From Chitinivibrionales bacterium (GTDB lineage: Bacteria > Fibrobacterota > Chitinivibrionia > Chitinivibrionales > JANQEN01): a DNA stretch of 34,645 nucleotides. The translations under genes and the position numbers were made by a program. The DNA lies in NCBI GenBank assembly GCA_028278335.1, contig JANQEN010000045.1:1-34645 (forward strand). The letters run 5' to 3'. Below, piece by piece: positions 1-7,811 of the stretch. Positions within the stretch are counted from its first letter, which is position 1. Every line of letters begins with the position of its first letter. The notes under the pieces were generated by a model. The model saw only the letters and a program-made list of their open reading frames with translations, was not told the origin of the DNA and ran no database searches.

Positions 1-200
1 CCGGAAAAAACATCACCCTATCCTTGGATACAACATCATCCAATGACATCCAAGGGATACAGCTTATAAATGAATCAGGGACCCTAGCATTTAATAATCA
101 GGTTGCTACACGACTCTTACGTAAAGAGAGAGAGATACGAAAGTATCTCTATAACAATTTATTTAGCGAGCATTCAGACAACCCAGAGAATTCACGATGA
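1..200 (+). CDS. atpE: V-type ATPase subunit E, C-terminal end (partial)
   Basis: The reading frame is open from base 3 to a TGA at 198-200 and gives 65 residues; the rest of the gene lies before the window. The stretch GIQLINESGTLAFNNQ followed by ARLL-like and basic residues (QVATRLLRKEREIRKYL) matches the end of V-type ATPase E subunits, which form the peripheral stalk linking the catalytic head to the membrane sector. Its stop overlaps the start of subunit A in an ATGA, so the two genes are probably translationally coupled. The call rests on the short C-terminal motif and on position directly before subunit A. No C- or F-subunit gene lies between E and A, unlike archaeal-type operons. Confidence 0.8.
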   Translation, partial: GKNITLSLDTTSSNDIQGIQLINESGTLAFNNQVATRLLRKEREIRKYLYNNLFSEHSDNPENSR

Positions 201-1966
201 AACAACGAATTATAGGTGAGGTAAAGCGAGTCAACGGCCCGGTAATTGAGGTTAGCGGTATCACCGATGCCATGATGTTCGAGCTTGTCAAGGTGGGTGA
301 ACAGAAGCTTATTGGCGAGATCATAAAGCTCGAAAGTAACAATGCCATTGTACAGGTTTATGAAGATACAACCGGTGTCACCCCCCATGATCCTGTGTAT
401 GGCGAGGGCATGCAGATATCAGTGGAATTGGGCCCTGGGATTATCGGAACTATTTACGATGGTATTCAAAGGCCCTTAGAAAAAATTCGAGAGATTGCCC
501 CCATCTATATTGATCGAGGTATTTCGGTTTCCTCTCTTGACAGAGAAAAACAGTGGCATTTTACCCCCTCTGTTAACAAAGGTGACACACTGCAGGGTGG
601 TATGATTGTAGGCACAGTGCAAGAGACTGAGCGAGTAGAACATCGAATTTTGGTCCCCCCTGACCTATCCGGGACTATTGTCTCAATCGTCGCAGCAGGA
701 GAATACACTGTTGATCAAACCATTGCAGAAATTCAGACACAAAACAGTGTAATTCCTTTAACACTTATGCATCGCTGGCCAATACGCGTTGCCCGTCCAG
801 TAAGTAAACGATTACCTCTGGATATTCCCCTCATTACGGGCCAACGGGTTATTGATACACTCTTTCCCGTTGCAAAGGGTGGGACTGTTGCCATACCTGG
901 TGGATTTGGCACCGGTAAAACCATGACCCAACAGGCCGTTGCAAAGTGGTGCGACGCTGATATCATTGTTTATATTGGCTGTGGTGAGCGGGGTAATGAA
1001 ATAACTGATGTGTTAGCCGAGTTTCCAAAACTGATCGATCCTCGTACAGGGCGATCACTTATGGAGCGCACTGTTCTTATTGCCAATACTTCTAATATGC
1101 CGGTCTCTGCCCGGGAAGCGAGCATTTACACCGGCATCACTCTGGCCGAGTATTTCCGTGATCAAGGGTATCATGTGGCAGTGATGGCTGATTCAACCTC
1201 TCGTTGGGCCGAAGCTCTACGAGAACTCTCGGGACGCATGGAGGAGATGCCTGCAGAAGAGGGCTTTCCCGCTTATTTACCAACAAGAATTGCCGAGTTT
1301 TATGAACGAGCAGGCTACATGGAGACCCTCTCCCAAAAACAGGGCTCATTGTCTATTATTGGAGCTGTTTCACCGCCTGGTGGAGATTTTTCCGAACCAG
1401 TTACCCAACACACTAAGCGATTCATACGCTGTTTTTGGGCGCTTGATCGAGCCCTTGCTAATGCACGGCACTATCCTGCCATCTCATGGCTTGACAGTTA
1501 CAGTGAATATCTGACTGAGATGAGTGCCTGGTGGGAGGAGAATGTAACTTCTACGTGGCAGGAGGATCGCACCATTATCATGGACCTGCTCCATAGAGAA
1601 GTGCGACTACAACAGGTAGTAAAGTTGGTTGGACCCGATGCGTTACCCGATACACAACGGTTTGTTCTTGACGTATGCACGCTCTTTAAAAACGCCTTTC
1701 TTCAGCAGAATGCCTACGACAAAATCGATATGTACTCGGTACCGGAAAAACAGGTCAAAATGCTGCATATCATTGTAACCTATTGGCGGCGAGGCTCTGA
1801 GGCGATTAAAGGTGGTGCTACCATTGTTAAACTGAGAAAAATGAAGGTGTATCAAGACATGGTGAAGATGAAGTTTACTGTCCCCAATGATAAACTATCA
1901 CAGCTTGATAAAATCGAAGCCCGACTGGAACGATCCCTCAATCAATTGGAGACGATCTATGCTTGA
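197..1966 (+). CDS. atpA: V-type ATP synthase/ATPase catalytic subunit A
   Basis: This is the catalytic nucleotide-binding subunit of the V1 head, which couples ATP hydrolysis or synthesis to ion movement through the membrane sector. At 589 residues it has normal length. The P-loop PGGFGTGKT lies at about residues 234-242 with the catalytic Lys at 241. The [13 protein letters not shown] signature of rotary ATPase catalytic subunits follows, and the A-type non-homologous insertion precedes the P-loop. The ATG sits in an ATGA overlap with the E-subunit stop, and the 3' end overlaps the subunit B start by 8 bases, indicating a compact operon with coupled translation. Whether the coupling ion is H+ or Na+ cannot be read here, because no membrane subunit is in the window. 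Confidence 0.98.
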   Translation: MKQRIIGEVKRVNGPVIEVSGITDAMMFELVKVGEQKLIGEIIKLESNNAIVQVYEDTTGVTPHDPVYGEGMQISVELGPGIIGTIYDGIQRPLEKIREIAPIYIDRGISVSSLDREKQWHFTPSVNKGDTLQGGMIVGTVQETERVEHRILVPPDLSGTIVSIVAAGEYTVDQTIAEIQTQNSVIPLTLMHRWPIRVARPVSKRLPLDIPLITGQRVIDTLFPVAKGGTVAIPGGFGTGKTMTQQAVAKWCDADIIVYIGCGERGNEITDVLAEFPKLIDPRTGRSLMERTVLIANTSNMPVSAREASIYTGITLAEYFRDQGYHVAVMADSTSRWAEALRELSGRMEEMPAEEGFPAYLPTRIAEFYERAGYMETLSQKQGSLSIIGAVSPPGGDFSEPVTQHTKRFIRCFWALDRALANARHYPAISWLDSYSEYLTEMSAWWEENVTSTWQEDRTIIMDLLHREVRLQQVVKLVGPDALPDTQRFVLDVCTLFKNAFLQQNAYDKIDMYSVPEKQVKMLHIIVTYWRRGSEAIKGGATIVKLRKMKVYQDMVKMKFTVPNDKLSQLDKIEARLERSLNQLETIYA

Positions 1967-3362
1967 TTCGGCAATACAAAAAAAGCTTCTTAAAGGTCGT
2001 GAGTATATTGGTGTTGATAAGATTGATGGACCGCTTGTTTTTATTAGCAAAACCCATCCTGTGGGCTACCGCGAACTGATCGAGTGTGTTGACGCCAAGG
2101 GAGCGGTAAGGCTGGGAATGGTTTTAGAGACCTCCCAGGATGTTGTTGTTGCACAAATTTTTGAAGGTACCTCAGGACTGACTCTACCCAGTTCGCGGGT
2201 ACGGTTTTGCGGCGAACCGCTCACCATTCCTGTATCTAAGGAGATGCTTGGCCGTGTTTTTAATGGTTTGGGAAAACCTATTGATGGAGGGCCTCCTCAA
2301 CGATGTGATTTAGAACTCAATGTCAGCGGCATGGCCATTAATCCTATATCACGACAATATCCCCGAGATTTTATTCAAACCGGCATATCAACCATTGACG
2401 GAATGAACACTCTTATTAGAGGACAAAAACTACCTATATTCTCAGGGAACGGATTACCACACAATGAACTGGCTGCACAAATCGCCCGGCAAGCAAAGAT
2501 TCGAGGCACTGAAACTGAATTTGCCGTTGTCTTTGCTGCAATGGGCGTAAAACATGATGTGGCGCGTTTCTTCACTCGTTCTTTTGAAGAGAGTGGCGTC
2601 TTGGAAAACGTAGCCCTCTTTTTATCTTTGGCTGACGATCCTTCGATCGAGCGTTTGATTACCCCGCGAACCGCCTTAACTCTTGCCGAGCATCTTGCCT
2701 TTAACGAGGATATGCATGTATTGGTCATTATGACCGACATGACCAATTATTGCGAATCATTGCGGGAGATATCAACGCTTCGGGGAGAGATACCCTCCCG
2801 TAAAGGGTATCCAGGATATCTCTACTCTGATCTTGCTGAGTTGTATGAGCGTTCCGGTATGATTAAGGGATATTCCGGTTCTATAACGTCGCTGCCCATT
2901 CTTACCATGCCCAATGATGACATATCCCATCCCATTCCTGATCTGTCGGGATATATAACCGAAGGACAAATCGTGTTTGAGCGAGAAATGGATGGTCGGG
3001 GTATCTATCCTCCCATTGCGGGCTTGCCCTCTCTGTCGAGACTCATGAAGGATGGTATTGGCGAAGGTATGACCCGTGAGGATCACCCCCATTTGGCAAG
3101 TCAGCTCTTTGCGGCCTATAGTTATGTCAAGGATGTGCGTAATCTTGCTTCGGTCATTGGCGAGGAGGAGTTGACTCCCTTGGATCACCAGTATCTTGAT
3201 TTTGGTAAAGCCTTTGAAGAAAAATTTGTCACCCAACGAACCGATGAAGACCGCAGTATCGAGCAGACCTTAGACATTGGGTGGGAAGTCTTACGAACAC
3301 TCCCCATTGATGAGTTACATCGTATTACCGAAGAGGAGATTGAGAAGTATTACGGTGCTTAA
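1959..3362 (+). CDS. atpB: V-type ATP synthase/ATPase regulatory subunit B
   Basis: This is the non-catalytic nucleotide-binding subunit that alternates with A in the V1 hexamer. I chose the ATG at 1959, giving 467 residues that begin MLDSAIQKK, because a GGAG at 1948-1951 lies 7 bases upstream and the 8-base overlap with subunit A is typical of these operons. A longer start at 1887 would add 24 residues encoded inside subunit A without an obvious ribosome-binding site. The degenerate P-loop region [18 protein letters not shown] is characteristic of B subunits, which lack the catalytic [23 protein letters not shown] and the later [14 protein letters not shown] also match the family. Confidence 0.97.
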   Translation: MLDSAIQKKLLKGREYIGVDKIDGPLVFISKTHPVGYRELIECVDAKGAVRLGMVLETSQDVVVAQIFEGTSGLTLPSSRVRFCGEPLTIPVSKEMLGRVFNGLGKPIDGGPPQRCDLELNVSGMAINPISRQYPRDFIQTGISTIDGMNTLIRGQKLPIFSGNGLPHNELAAQIARQAKIRGTETEFAVVFAAMGVKHDVARFFTRSFEESGVLENVALFLSLADDPSIERLITPRTALTLAEHLAFNEDMHVLVIMTDMTNYCESLREISTLRGEIPSRKGYPGYLYSDLAELYERSGMIKGYSGSITSLPILTMPNDDISHPIPDLSGYITEGQIVFEREMDGRGIYPPIAGLPSLSRLMKDGIGEGMTREDHPHLASQLFAAYSYVKDVRNLASVIGEEELTPLDHQYLDFGKAFEEKFVTQRTDEDRSIEQTLDIGWEVLRTLPIDELHRITEEEIEKYYGA

Positions 3363-3410
3363 GAAACTTCTACAACGATGATGCAATAAACAGGAAATCA
3401 CTAATACAAA

Positions 3411-4052
3411 ATGTCACAACTTAATTACGCCCCAACCAAAACGAATCTGATCAAACTGCGGGAGGATCTCAAGTTTGCTCAACAGGGTTATGAATTGTTG
3501 GACCAAAAACGAAACATATTGATCATTGAGCTCCTCACCCTGGTCGATCAAACTATTACCTTTCAGCAACGCATTGAGGAGGCGCTTGCCAAGGCCTACC
3601 AGGCCTTGGAGAATGCCGTGCTTTCCATGGGCAAATTAAAGGTGCAACATTTGGCTAATGGTATAAATATCAAAACAACAATCACACTTAAATCTCGCAA
3701 AGTTATGGGTGTCATGTTACCTGTGGTGGATACCGAATTTACAGAGAAGGCACCCTATTTTAGTCCCTTAGGCACCAGTCATTGGATTGATGGTGCCGTT
3801 GAGATATTCAAAAAGGCCCTTAAGGAGATGGGGAAACTTGCAGAATTAAAGGTGTCGGTTTTGCGTCTTGCCAATGAAGTACGTAAGACAATCCGAAAGG
3901 TAAATGCCTTAGAGAAAATCGCCATTCCCGATCTTAAGGATACCGTAACCTATATACAGACCCGTTTGGAAGAGAATGAGCGTGACATGTTTGTACTCAT
4001 GAAAATGGTCAAAGAGCGATTGGAAAAGAAAAAGCAACACACACATACATAA
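3411..4052 (+). CDS. atpD: V-type ATP synthase/ATPase subunit D
   Basis: Subunit D is the central rotor shaft that turns inside the A3B3 head, the counterpart of F-type gamma. The 213-residue protein is the usual size. The N-terminus APTKTNLIKLREDLKFAQQG, followed by YELLDQKRNIL, is the family signature, and the protein is predicted to be two long antiparallel helices with a central region near residues 80-130. The gene starts 48 bases after subunit B. In many bacterial V-ATPase operons D is followed by the membrane subunits I and K, but here the next genes are a universal stress protein and a PTS EIIA domain. I and K must therefore lie upstream of the window or elsewhere. Confidence 0.96.
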   Translation: MSQLNYAPTKTNLIKLREDLKFAQQGYELLDQKRNILIIELLTLVDQTITFQQRIEEALAKAYQALENAVLSMGKLKVQHLANGINIKTTITLKSRKVMGVMLPVVDTEFTEKAPYFSPLGTSHWIDGAVEIFKKALKEMGKLAELKVSVLRLANEVRKTIRKVNALEKIAIPDLKDTVTYIQTRLEENERDMFVLMKMVKERLEKKKQHTHT

Positions 4053-4093
4053 GGGAATCTAAATAAAAACAATCTCACTATTATGGAGTAATT

Positions 4094-4582
4094 GTGGAAA
4101 GTCCCATACAAAAAATAATGGTCTACATTGACGGAACAGAGCAGTCGATCACTGCTGCCCAGTATGCAATCTATCTTGCTCGCTTTATGCGCGCTGATTT
4201 GTTTGCCTGTTATATTATCAATACCAAGGCCTTGGATGATTTGCTTAAGGCGAGTATCTTTCTTAAAGAAGAGCAGCTCGAGTATGAACACGATTTAGAG
4301 GAAGACGCCCAACGGTATCTTAATCATGTCCGGGAGATGGCCGATGCCAAGGGAGTACACATCGAAACAAAGAGCGTGACCGGCAGTGTACATCAGGAGA
4401 TTCTTACCACCGTAACTGATGAGGAGATCGACCTCTTAGTCATTGGTGAGCTCTCTCGTATTAGAAGCAGACGTGATGAATTTTATAATGAAACAGAACG
4501 GGCCATGCGCTCGGTGAGTTGCTCGGTGTTGATTGTTAAAGATGAAGACCGTGTATATGATTTATTTGAATCTCTGGTATAG
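4094..4582 (+). CDS. UspA-family universal stress protein
   Basis: This is a 162-residue single-domain protein with the alpha/beta pattern of UspA: IQKIMVYIDGTEQSITAAQYA at the N-terminus, a strand-helix middle, and EIDLLVIGELSR followed by VSCSVLIVKDED at the C-terminus. UspA proteins are small cytoplasmic nucleotide-binding or signalling proteins. The usual GxxGx9G(S/T) ATP-binding motif is not intact after VIGE, so this member may not bind ATP. The start is GTG at 4094, supported by GGAG at 4085-4088. It lies 41 bases after V-ATPase subunit D and 65 before the EIIA gene on the same strand, so co-transcription with the ATPase is plausible but unproven. Confidence 0.88.
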   Translation: MESPIQKIMVYIDGTEQSITAAQYAIYLARFMRADLFACYIINTKALDDLLKASIFLKEEQLEYEHDLEEDAQRYLNHVREMADAKGVHIETKSVTGSVHQEILTTVTDEEIDLLVIGELSRIRSRRDEFYNETERAMRSVSCSVLIVKDEDRVYDLFESLV

Positions 4583-4647
4583 TTGTTTTAAATGGTATAT
4601 TTTTATTGTTAATAATAAGATAGGATTACTTGATTGAGAGGTGTTCA

Positions 4648-5097
4648 ATGGCTCTGGTTGATCTCATTACTGAAGATGTTGTAAAAGTACCCCTTGCTGC
4701 AGACAATAAACCTGCCCTATTGCGGGAAATGGTGCAGGTACTCAAAGATGCTGGAAAAATCGATGATTTTGATACGGTGTTACAGGCTATCCAAGATAGA
4801 GAAGACAAACAGAGCACTGGGCTGGAAAAGGGTATTGCCGTGCCCCATGGAAAAACTTCGGCTGTAAAGTCATTGGTAATCGCTGTGGGTGTGTCGAATG
4901 AGGGCATTGACTTTAACTCCCTTGATAAAGAGCCTTCAAAGCTCTTCTTTATGCTCATTGCACCACCGGATCAGCCAGGACCCCATGTGCAAGCTCTTGC
5001 CGAAATTGCAAAGTTAGCAAAGTCACCGGCCTTTTTAAATATTTTGATAAAGGCAGATTCTGCGAAGGCAGTTGTCTCGCTGCTTAGGGATGAATAG
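4648..5097 (+). CDS. PTS EIIA type-2 (fructose/nitrogen-type) domain protein
   Basis: This is a stand-alone phosphotransferase EIIA domain of 149 residues, the size of EIIA-Ntr (PtsN)-like regulators. It begins VDLITEDVVKVPLAADNKPA and contains GLEKGIAVPHGKT, in which His67 is the expected phosphorylation site. FFMLIAPPDQPGPHVQAL is the second conserved block of the family. The ATG at 4648 is preceded by GAGAGG at 4636-4641; a TTG at 4630 in the same frame is less likely. With no EIIB/EIIC partner nearby, a regulatory role (phosphorylation-dependent control) is more likely than sugar transport. It is the last gene of the ATPase-containing run and is followed by a repeat-rich gap. Confidence 0.9.
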   Translation: MALVDLITEDVVKVPLAADNKPALLREMVQVLKDAGKIDDFDTVLQAIQDREDKQSTGLEKGIAVPHGKTSAVKSLVIAVGVSNEGIDFNSLDKEPSKLFFMLIAPPDQPGPHVQALAEIAKLAKSPAFLNILIKADSAKAVVSLLRDE

Positions 5098-5133
5098 AAA
5101 AGCTTTTAAAAGATTTTTGGTTTTTTAAAATTT

Positions 5134-5237
5134 GGGCGTGCCCCTCACTCTGTTCGGGTCGGGCTGCTCCAGGCTCCGCGCTCGCTTCGGTATTTTTGCT
5201 TCGCAAAAACACTGCTTCGCACCTTTCACATCCCTCA
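5134..5237. repeat. GC-rich intergenic repeat block
   Basis: A GC-rich island sits in AT-rich intergenic DNA. It begins GGGCGTGCCCCTCACTC, contains TCGGGCTGCTCCAGGCTCCG and CGCTCGCTTCGGT, and ends near CATCCCTCACGC. From memory, very similar blocks are scattered between genes in Bacteroidota genomes. There is no second full copy in this window, so calling it a family rests on recollection and composition rather than on an alignment here. Confidence 0.5.
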
Positions 5238-5366
5238 CGCAAAAGCAATTTTATTCCAAAATTAATTCGTTAAGTAATGAGATGCTAAAGTATATATCGA
5301 AATCAAGATTATAAAATTTTACGAAACAATCTTATTTACAGATACAATCATACATTTTAAGATGAT

Positions 5367-5556
5367 CTTAATCCCCTTCAATCGCACCGCATAGCTGTTT
5401 GGGTAAAGCGAAGATCTGTTCGAGCCCATAGGGCGAGTTATCGAAGCGCCAAACAGCTATGTGATTAGGGCGATTGCGGGGTGGCGTCTTTTGCTTACTT
5501 TTCTTCGCTATAGAAGAAAAGTAAGGCTGCTGTCGGGCAGCGTCCCGACGATTTTA
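5367..5556 (+). repeat. Structured intergenic repeat, copy A
   Basis: This is a 190-base element with four potential helices. CCCCTTCAATCGC (5373-5385) faces GGGCGATTGCGGGG (5468-5481) as a closing helix. CATAGCTGTTTGG (5390-5402) pairs perfectly with CCAAACAGCTATG (5449-5461). CTTACTTTTCTTC (5494-5506) pairs perfectly with GAAGAAAAGTAAG (5513-5525). GTCGGG (5532-5537) pairs with CCCGAC (5544-5549). Copy B at 31895-32082 keeps the end blocks nearly base for base but has different, still complementary, sequences in the second and third helices. No long T-run follows, so it does not look like a simple terminator. It could be a palindromic mobile repeat or a structured RNA. Confidence 0.8.
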
Positions 5557-5615
5557 ATACAAATAAAAATGGCATGGTAAAAATGAGGCTGTTTCATAAC
5601 TCTAATATTTGCTCA

Positions 5616-5641
5616 TGTCATTGCGAGCGTAGCGCGGCAAT
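5616..5641. repeat. Short interspersed repeat (TGTCATTGCGAGCG type), copy 1
   Basis: A 26-base block that starts TGTCATTGCGAGCG and ends GCGGCAAT. The reverse complement of 22502-22527 matches it in 22 of 26 positions, so the two are inverted copies of one short family. Both lie between genes. Confidence 0.65.
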
Positions 5642-5725
5642 TATACGATAGTTTGCAATCAAGATTGCTTGTGGTCTAGCTTTTAAGCCAGGAAAGAATA
5701 AAATTAAAGGAAAAAAACAATTAGG

Positions 5726-6982
5726 ATGAATAGTAAGTACGTAGAAATAATTACTATTGGAGATGAGTTATTAATTGGACAGGTGGTTGATACCAATTCG
5801 GCCTGGCTTGCGCAGCGGTTAAATGAAATTGGTTTTTCTGTAAAACAGATAACTTCTATCTCAGATAGCAAAGAGCATATCAAGGAGGCGCTCACACAGG
5901 CACAAAGTCGTGCAGATATAATTATTATAACCGGGGGACTGGGACCAACCAAGGATGATATTACTAAAGAGACGCTCTGCGAGTATTTCTCAATGAACAT
6001 GGTTGAAGACAAAGACACCCTCGAATCAATCAATCGCATGTTTAAACAGCGCGGGTATACAGTCACCCCTTTAAACAGGGCCCAAGCCACAGTTCCAGAC
6101 CGGTGCACCATCATTCCTAACAACTTTGGCACAGCCTGTGGACTATGGTTCGATGAGATAGACCGCATCTTTATTGCATTGCCTGGTGTTCCCTTTGAAA
6201 TGAAGGGAATAGTTTCCCAAGAGATTATTCCCCGGTTACAAAAGCAATTTCCTTTACATAAGATCATTCACAGAACAGTGCTTATCACTGGAATTGGCGA
6301 ATCCTTTCTTGCCGAGACAATAAAGGAGTGGGAGGAATCCTTGGACCCGACCATACAACTAGCCTATCTTCCTTCACCGGGTCGTATGCGGCTTCGACTC
6401 AGTCTTTACAATGAGAATTATTCGGCAAAAATAGATAAAGCAATAGACGAACTTAAACAGATCATTCCCCAATACATTTATGGCTACGATGATCAATCCT
6501 TTGAGCAGATTGTTGGTGATCTCTTAGTAAAGAACAATCACACCCTAGCAACAGCAGAGAGTTGCACCGGTGGGGCAATCGCCAGCGCTATAACTTCGGT
6601 TCCGGGAAGCTCGCGCTATTTTGTTGGTTCAATTATTGCATATGCCAACGAAGTCAAAGAGAAGATGCTCTCAGTTTCCTCAGAAACGCTATTGCAAAAA
6701 GGAGCTGTCAGTAAAGATACTGTTGAACAGATGGCTTTGGGGGTGCAAAAACTCTATGCTACAGATTTTGCCATTGCCACTTCCGGTATAGCAGGTCCTG
6801 ATGGTGGTACCAAAGAAAAACCTGTTGGTACGGTCTGGATAGCTGTTGCATCACCCAAGGGAGTGATAAGTCAAAAGTATCTCATGGGTGAAGAGCGCCA
6901 TATTACTATTGAGAAGACTGTTGTTCAGGCGCTCAATATGTTACGGGAAGCTATTGTACCATTTTATACCGCTTCTCAATAA
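5726..6982 (+). CDS. cinA: CinA-family protein with C-terminal nicotinamide-nucleotide amidase (PncC) domain
   Basis: This 418-residue protein has the normal CinA length and two domains. The N-terminal MoaB/MogA-like domain (about residues 5-170) shows ITIGDELLIGQVVDTNSAWL and IIIITGGLGPTKDDITKE, the fold that in other CinA proteins hydrolyses ADP-ribose-type substrates. The C-terminal PncC domain (about 255-415) shows LATAESCTGGAIASAITSVP and ATSGIAGPDGGTKEKPVGTV, typical of NMN deamidases that recycle nicotinamide mononucleotide in pyridine nucleotide salvage. The start follows an AAAGG-containing leader. The last codons overlap sequence related to an element at the end of the window (see 6981-7013), so the C-terminal tail may have been changed by an insertion or deletion. 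Confidence 0.95.
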   Translation: MNSKYVEIITIGDELLIGQVVDTNSAWLAQRLNEIGFSVKQITSISDSKEHIKEALTQAQSRADIIIITGGLGPTKDDITKETLCEYFSMNMVEDKDTLESINRMFKQRGYTVTPLNRAQATVPDRCTIIPNNFGTACGLWFDEIDRIFIALPGVPFEMKGIVSQEIIPRLQKQFPLHKIIHRTVLITGIGESFLAETIKEWEESLDPTIQLAYLPSPGRMRLRLSLYNENYSAKIDKAIDELKQIIPQYIYGYDDQSFEQIVGDLLVKNNHTLATAESCTGGAIASAITSVPGSSRYFVGSIIAYANEVKEKMLSVSSETLLQKGAVSKDTVEQMALGVQKLYATDFAIATSGIAGPDGGTKEKPVGTVWIAVASPKGVISQKYLMGEERHITIEKTVVQALNMLREAIVPFYTASQ

Positions 6983-7013
6983 TCATGGGACAAAACTTTT
7001 GAGAAACAGTATA
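6981..7013 (-). repeat. 33-bp repeat shared with the window's right end
   Basis: These 33 bases are the exact reverse complement of 34548-34580. The core reads CATGGGACAAAACTTTTGAG. Just upstream, CGCTTCTCAA at 6970-6979 also matches the reverse complement of the last bases of the window, so this copy looks like an internally deleted derivative of the longer right-end element. It begins inside the cinA stop codon region. Confidence 0.8.
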
Positions 7014-7084
7014 AATTATAAAATCATATTAATTGGAAATTGAACGTTACATAAGAGCTTTAACACCACAAACTTAAAGACCTG

Positions 7085-7753
7085 TTACTCTTTCTTAGCA
7101 CAAATTAAACAGATGTTGGCCTCTGTCTCATCTTTTGTCCAGGTGATTTTTCCCTTCTTGAATTGAGCGCGAGCATAACGTTTTTCAATGACTGTCATAC
7201 CTGAAGAGATTATTGGTAATTCAATCCTCTCCTTAAGATCAGCTGGACTATAAATTCTTAAGTCGCCATCATCACGTCCTCGTTCCCATTTGCTCTCTTT
7301 GGGATCGAATTCATTGGCTGTTAATAACAGGCCTTCAGGTTTTAGTAACCGACATAGTGTTGTGAATCCTTTGCTATCGCGCTCACCTGCATGCTGTAAA
7401 CTAAAGAGGGCGCAGGTTGCAGAAAATCTATGGGTACCTTTACAATCACAGACATCACTGGTAATAAATTGATATGTTGAATACCAATTGGTGCGAATGT
7501 TTTCTTGCCATTGGTAAAAACGATGATCTGGATCGATGGCAGTTACTAAAAAGCCTTGCCAGGCAAGAAAAGCTGGGAACGGACTATTTCGACTTCCAAC
7601 ATCGCAGATAGAAGAGTGTAAGGGAAGTCTTTTTAAATGGCTCCAAGCCCACTGATAGGTAAAATTTCGAATAGGATCCATCAGCACAATTCGTCCAAAA
7701 AGGAGGAATAGTAACTTTCTGATTGTCACACCTGTACTGGATGCTTTAGCCAT
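7085..7753 (-). CDS. Class I SAM-dependent methyltransferase-like protein
   Basis: This 222-residue protein has the glycine-rich SAM-binding motif I as ICDVGSRNS at about residues 49-57, then a hydrophobic strand ending in an acidic residue (VTAIDPD, motif II) and a later LLKPEGLLLTANEF block typical of post-II/III motifs. The ALFSLQHAG segment matches the position where related enzymes show a catalytic or substrate region. The substrate cannot be told. It is convergent with cinA and shares its strand with the downstream-start exported protein at 7812-10088, whose stop lies 58 bases before this start. Motif I is slightly non-canonical (GSRNS rather than GxGxG), so a divergent substrate class is likely. 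Confidence 0.75.
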   Translation of the reverse strand: MAKASSTGVTIRKLLFLLFGRIVLMDPIRNFTYQWAWSHLKRLPLHSSICDVGSRNSPFPAFLAWQGFLVTAIDPDHRFYQWQENIRTNWYSTYQFITSDVCDCKGTHRFSATCALFSLQHAGERDSKGFTTLCRLLKPEGLLLTANEFDPKESKWERGRDDGDLRIYSPADLKERIELPIISSGMTVIEKRYARAQFKKGKITWTKDETEANICLICAKKE

Positions 7754-7811
7754 ATTTTACTTTCTTCTTTTTATGCGGTGCTTTTTCGGTAAAAGTGCCC
7801 TTTTACAAGTA

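Larger units (their letters stand above)
5098..5725. other. Repeat-rich intergenic region between the EIIA gene and cinA
   Basis: No credible gene is seen in these 628 bases. The region holds three distinct repeat-like blocks: a GC-rich block at 5134-5237 (GGGCGTGCCCCTCACTC to CATCCCTCACGC), the structured repeat copy A at 5367-5556, and a short block at 5616-5641. A 60-residue open frame at 5132-5314 is only a translation of the first block. Confidence 0.75.

Noticed and set aside
5132..5314. A 60-residue open frame
   Set aside because: It is a translation of the GC-rich intergenic block, with no ribosome-binding site or protein-like conservation.
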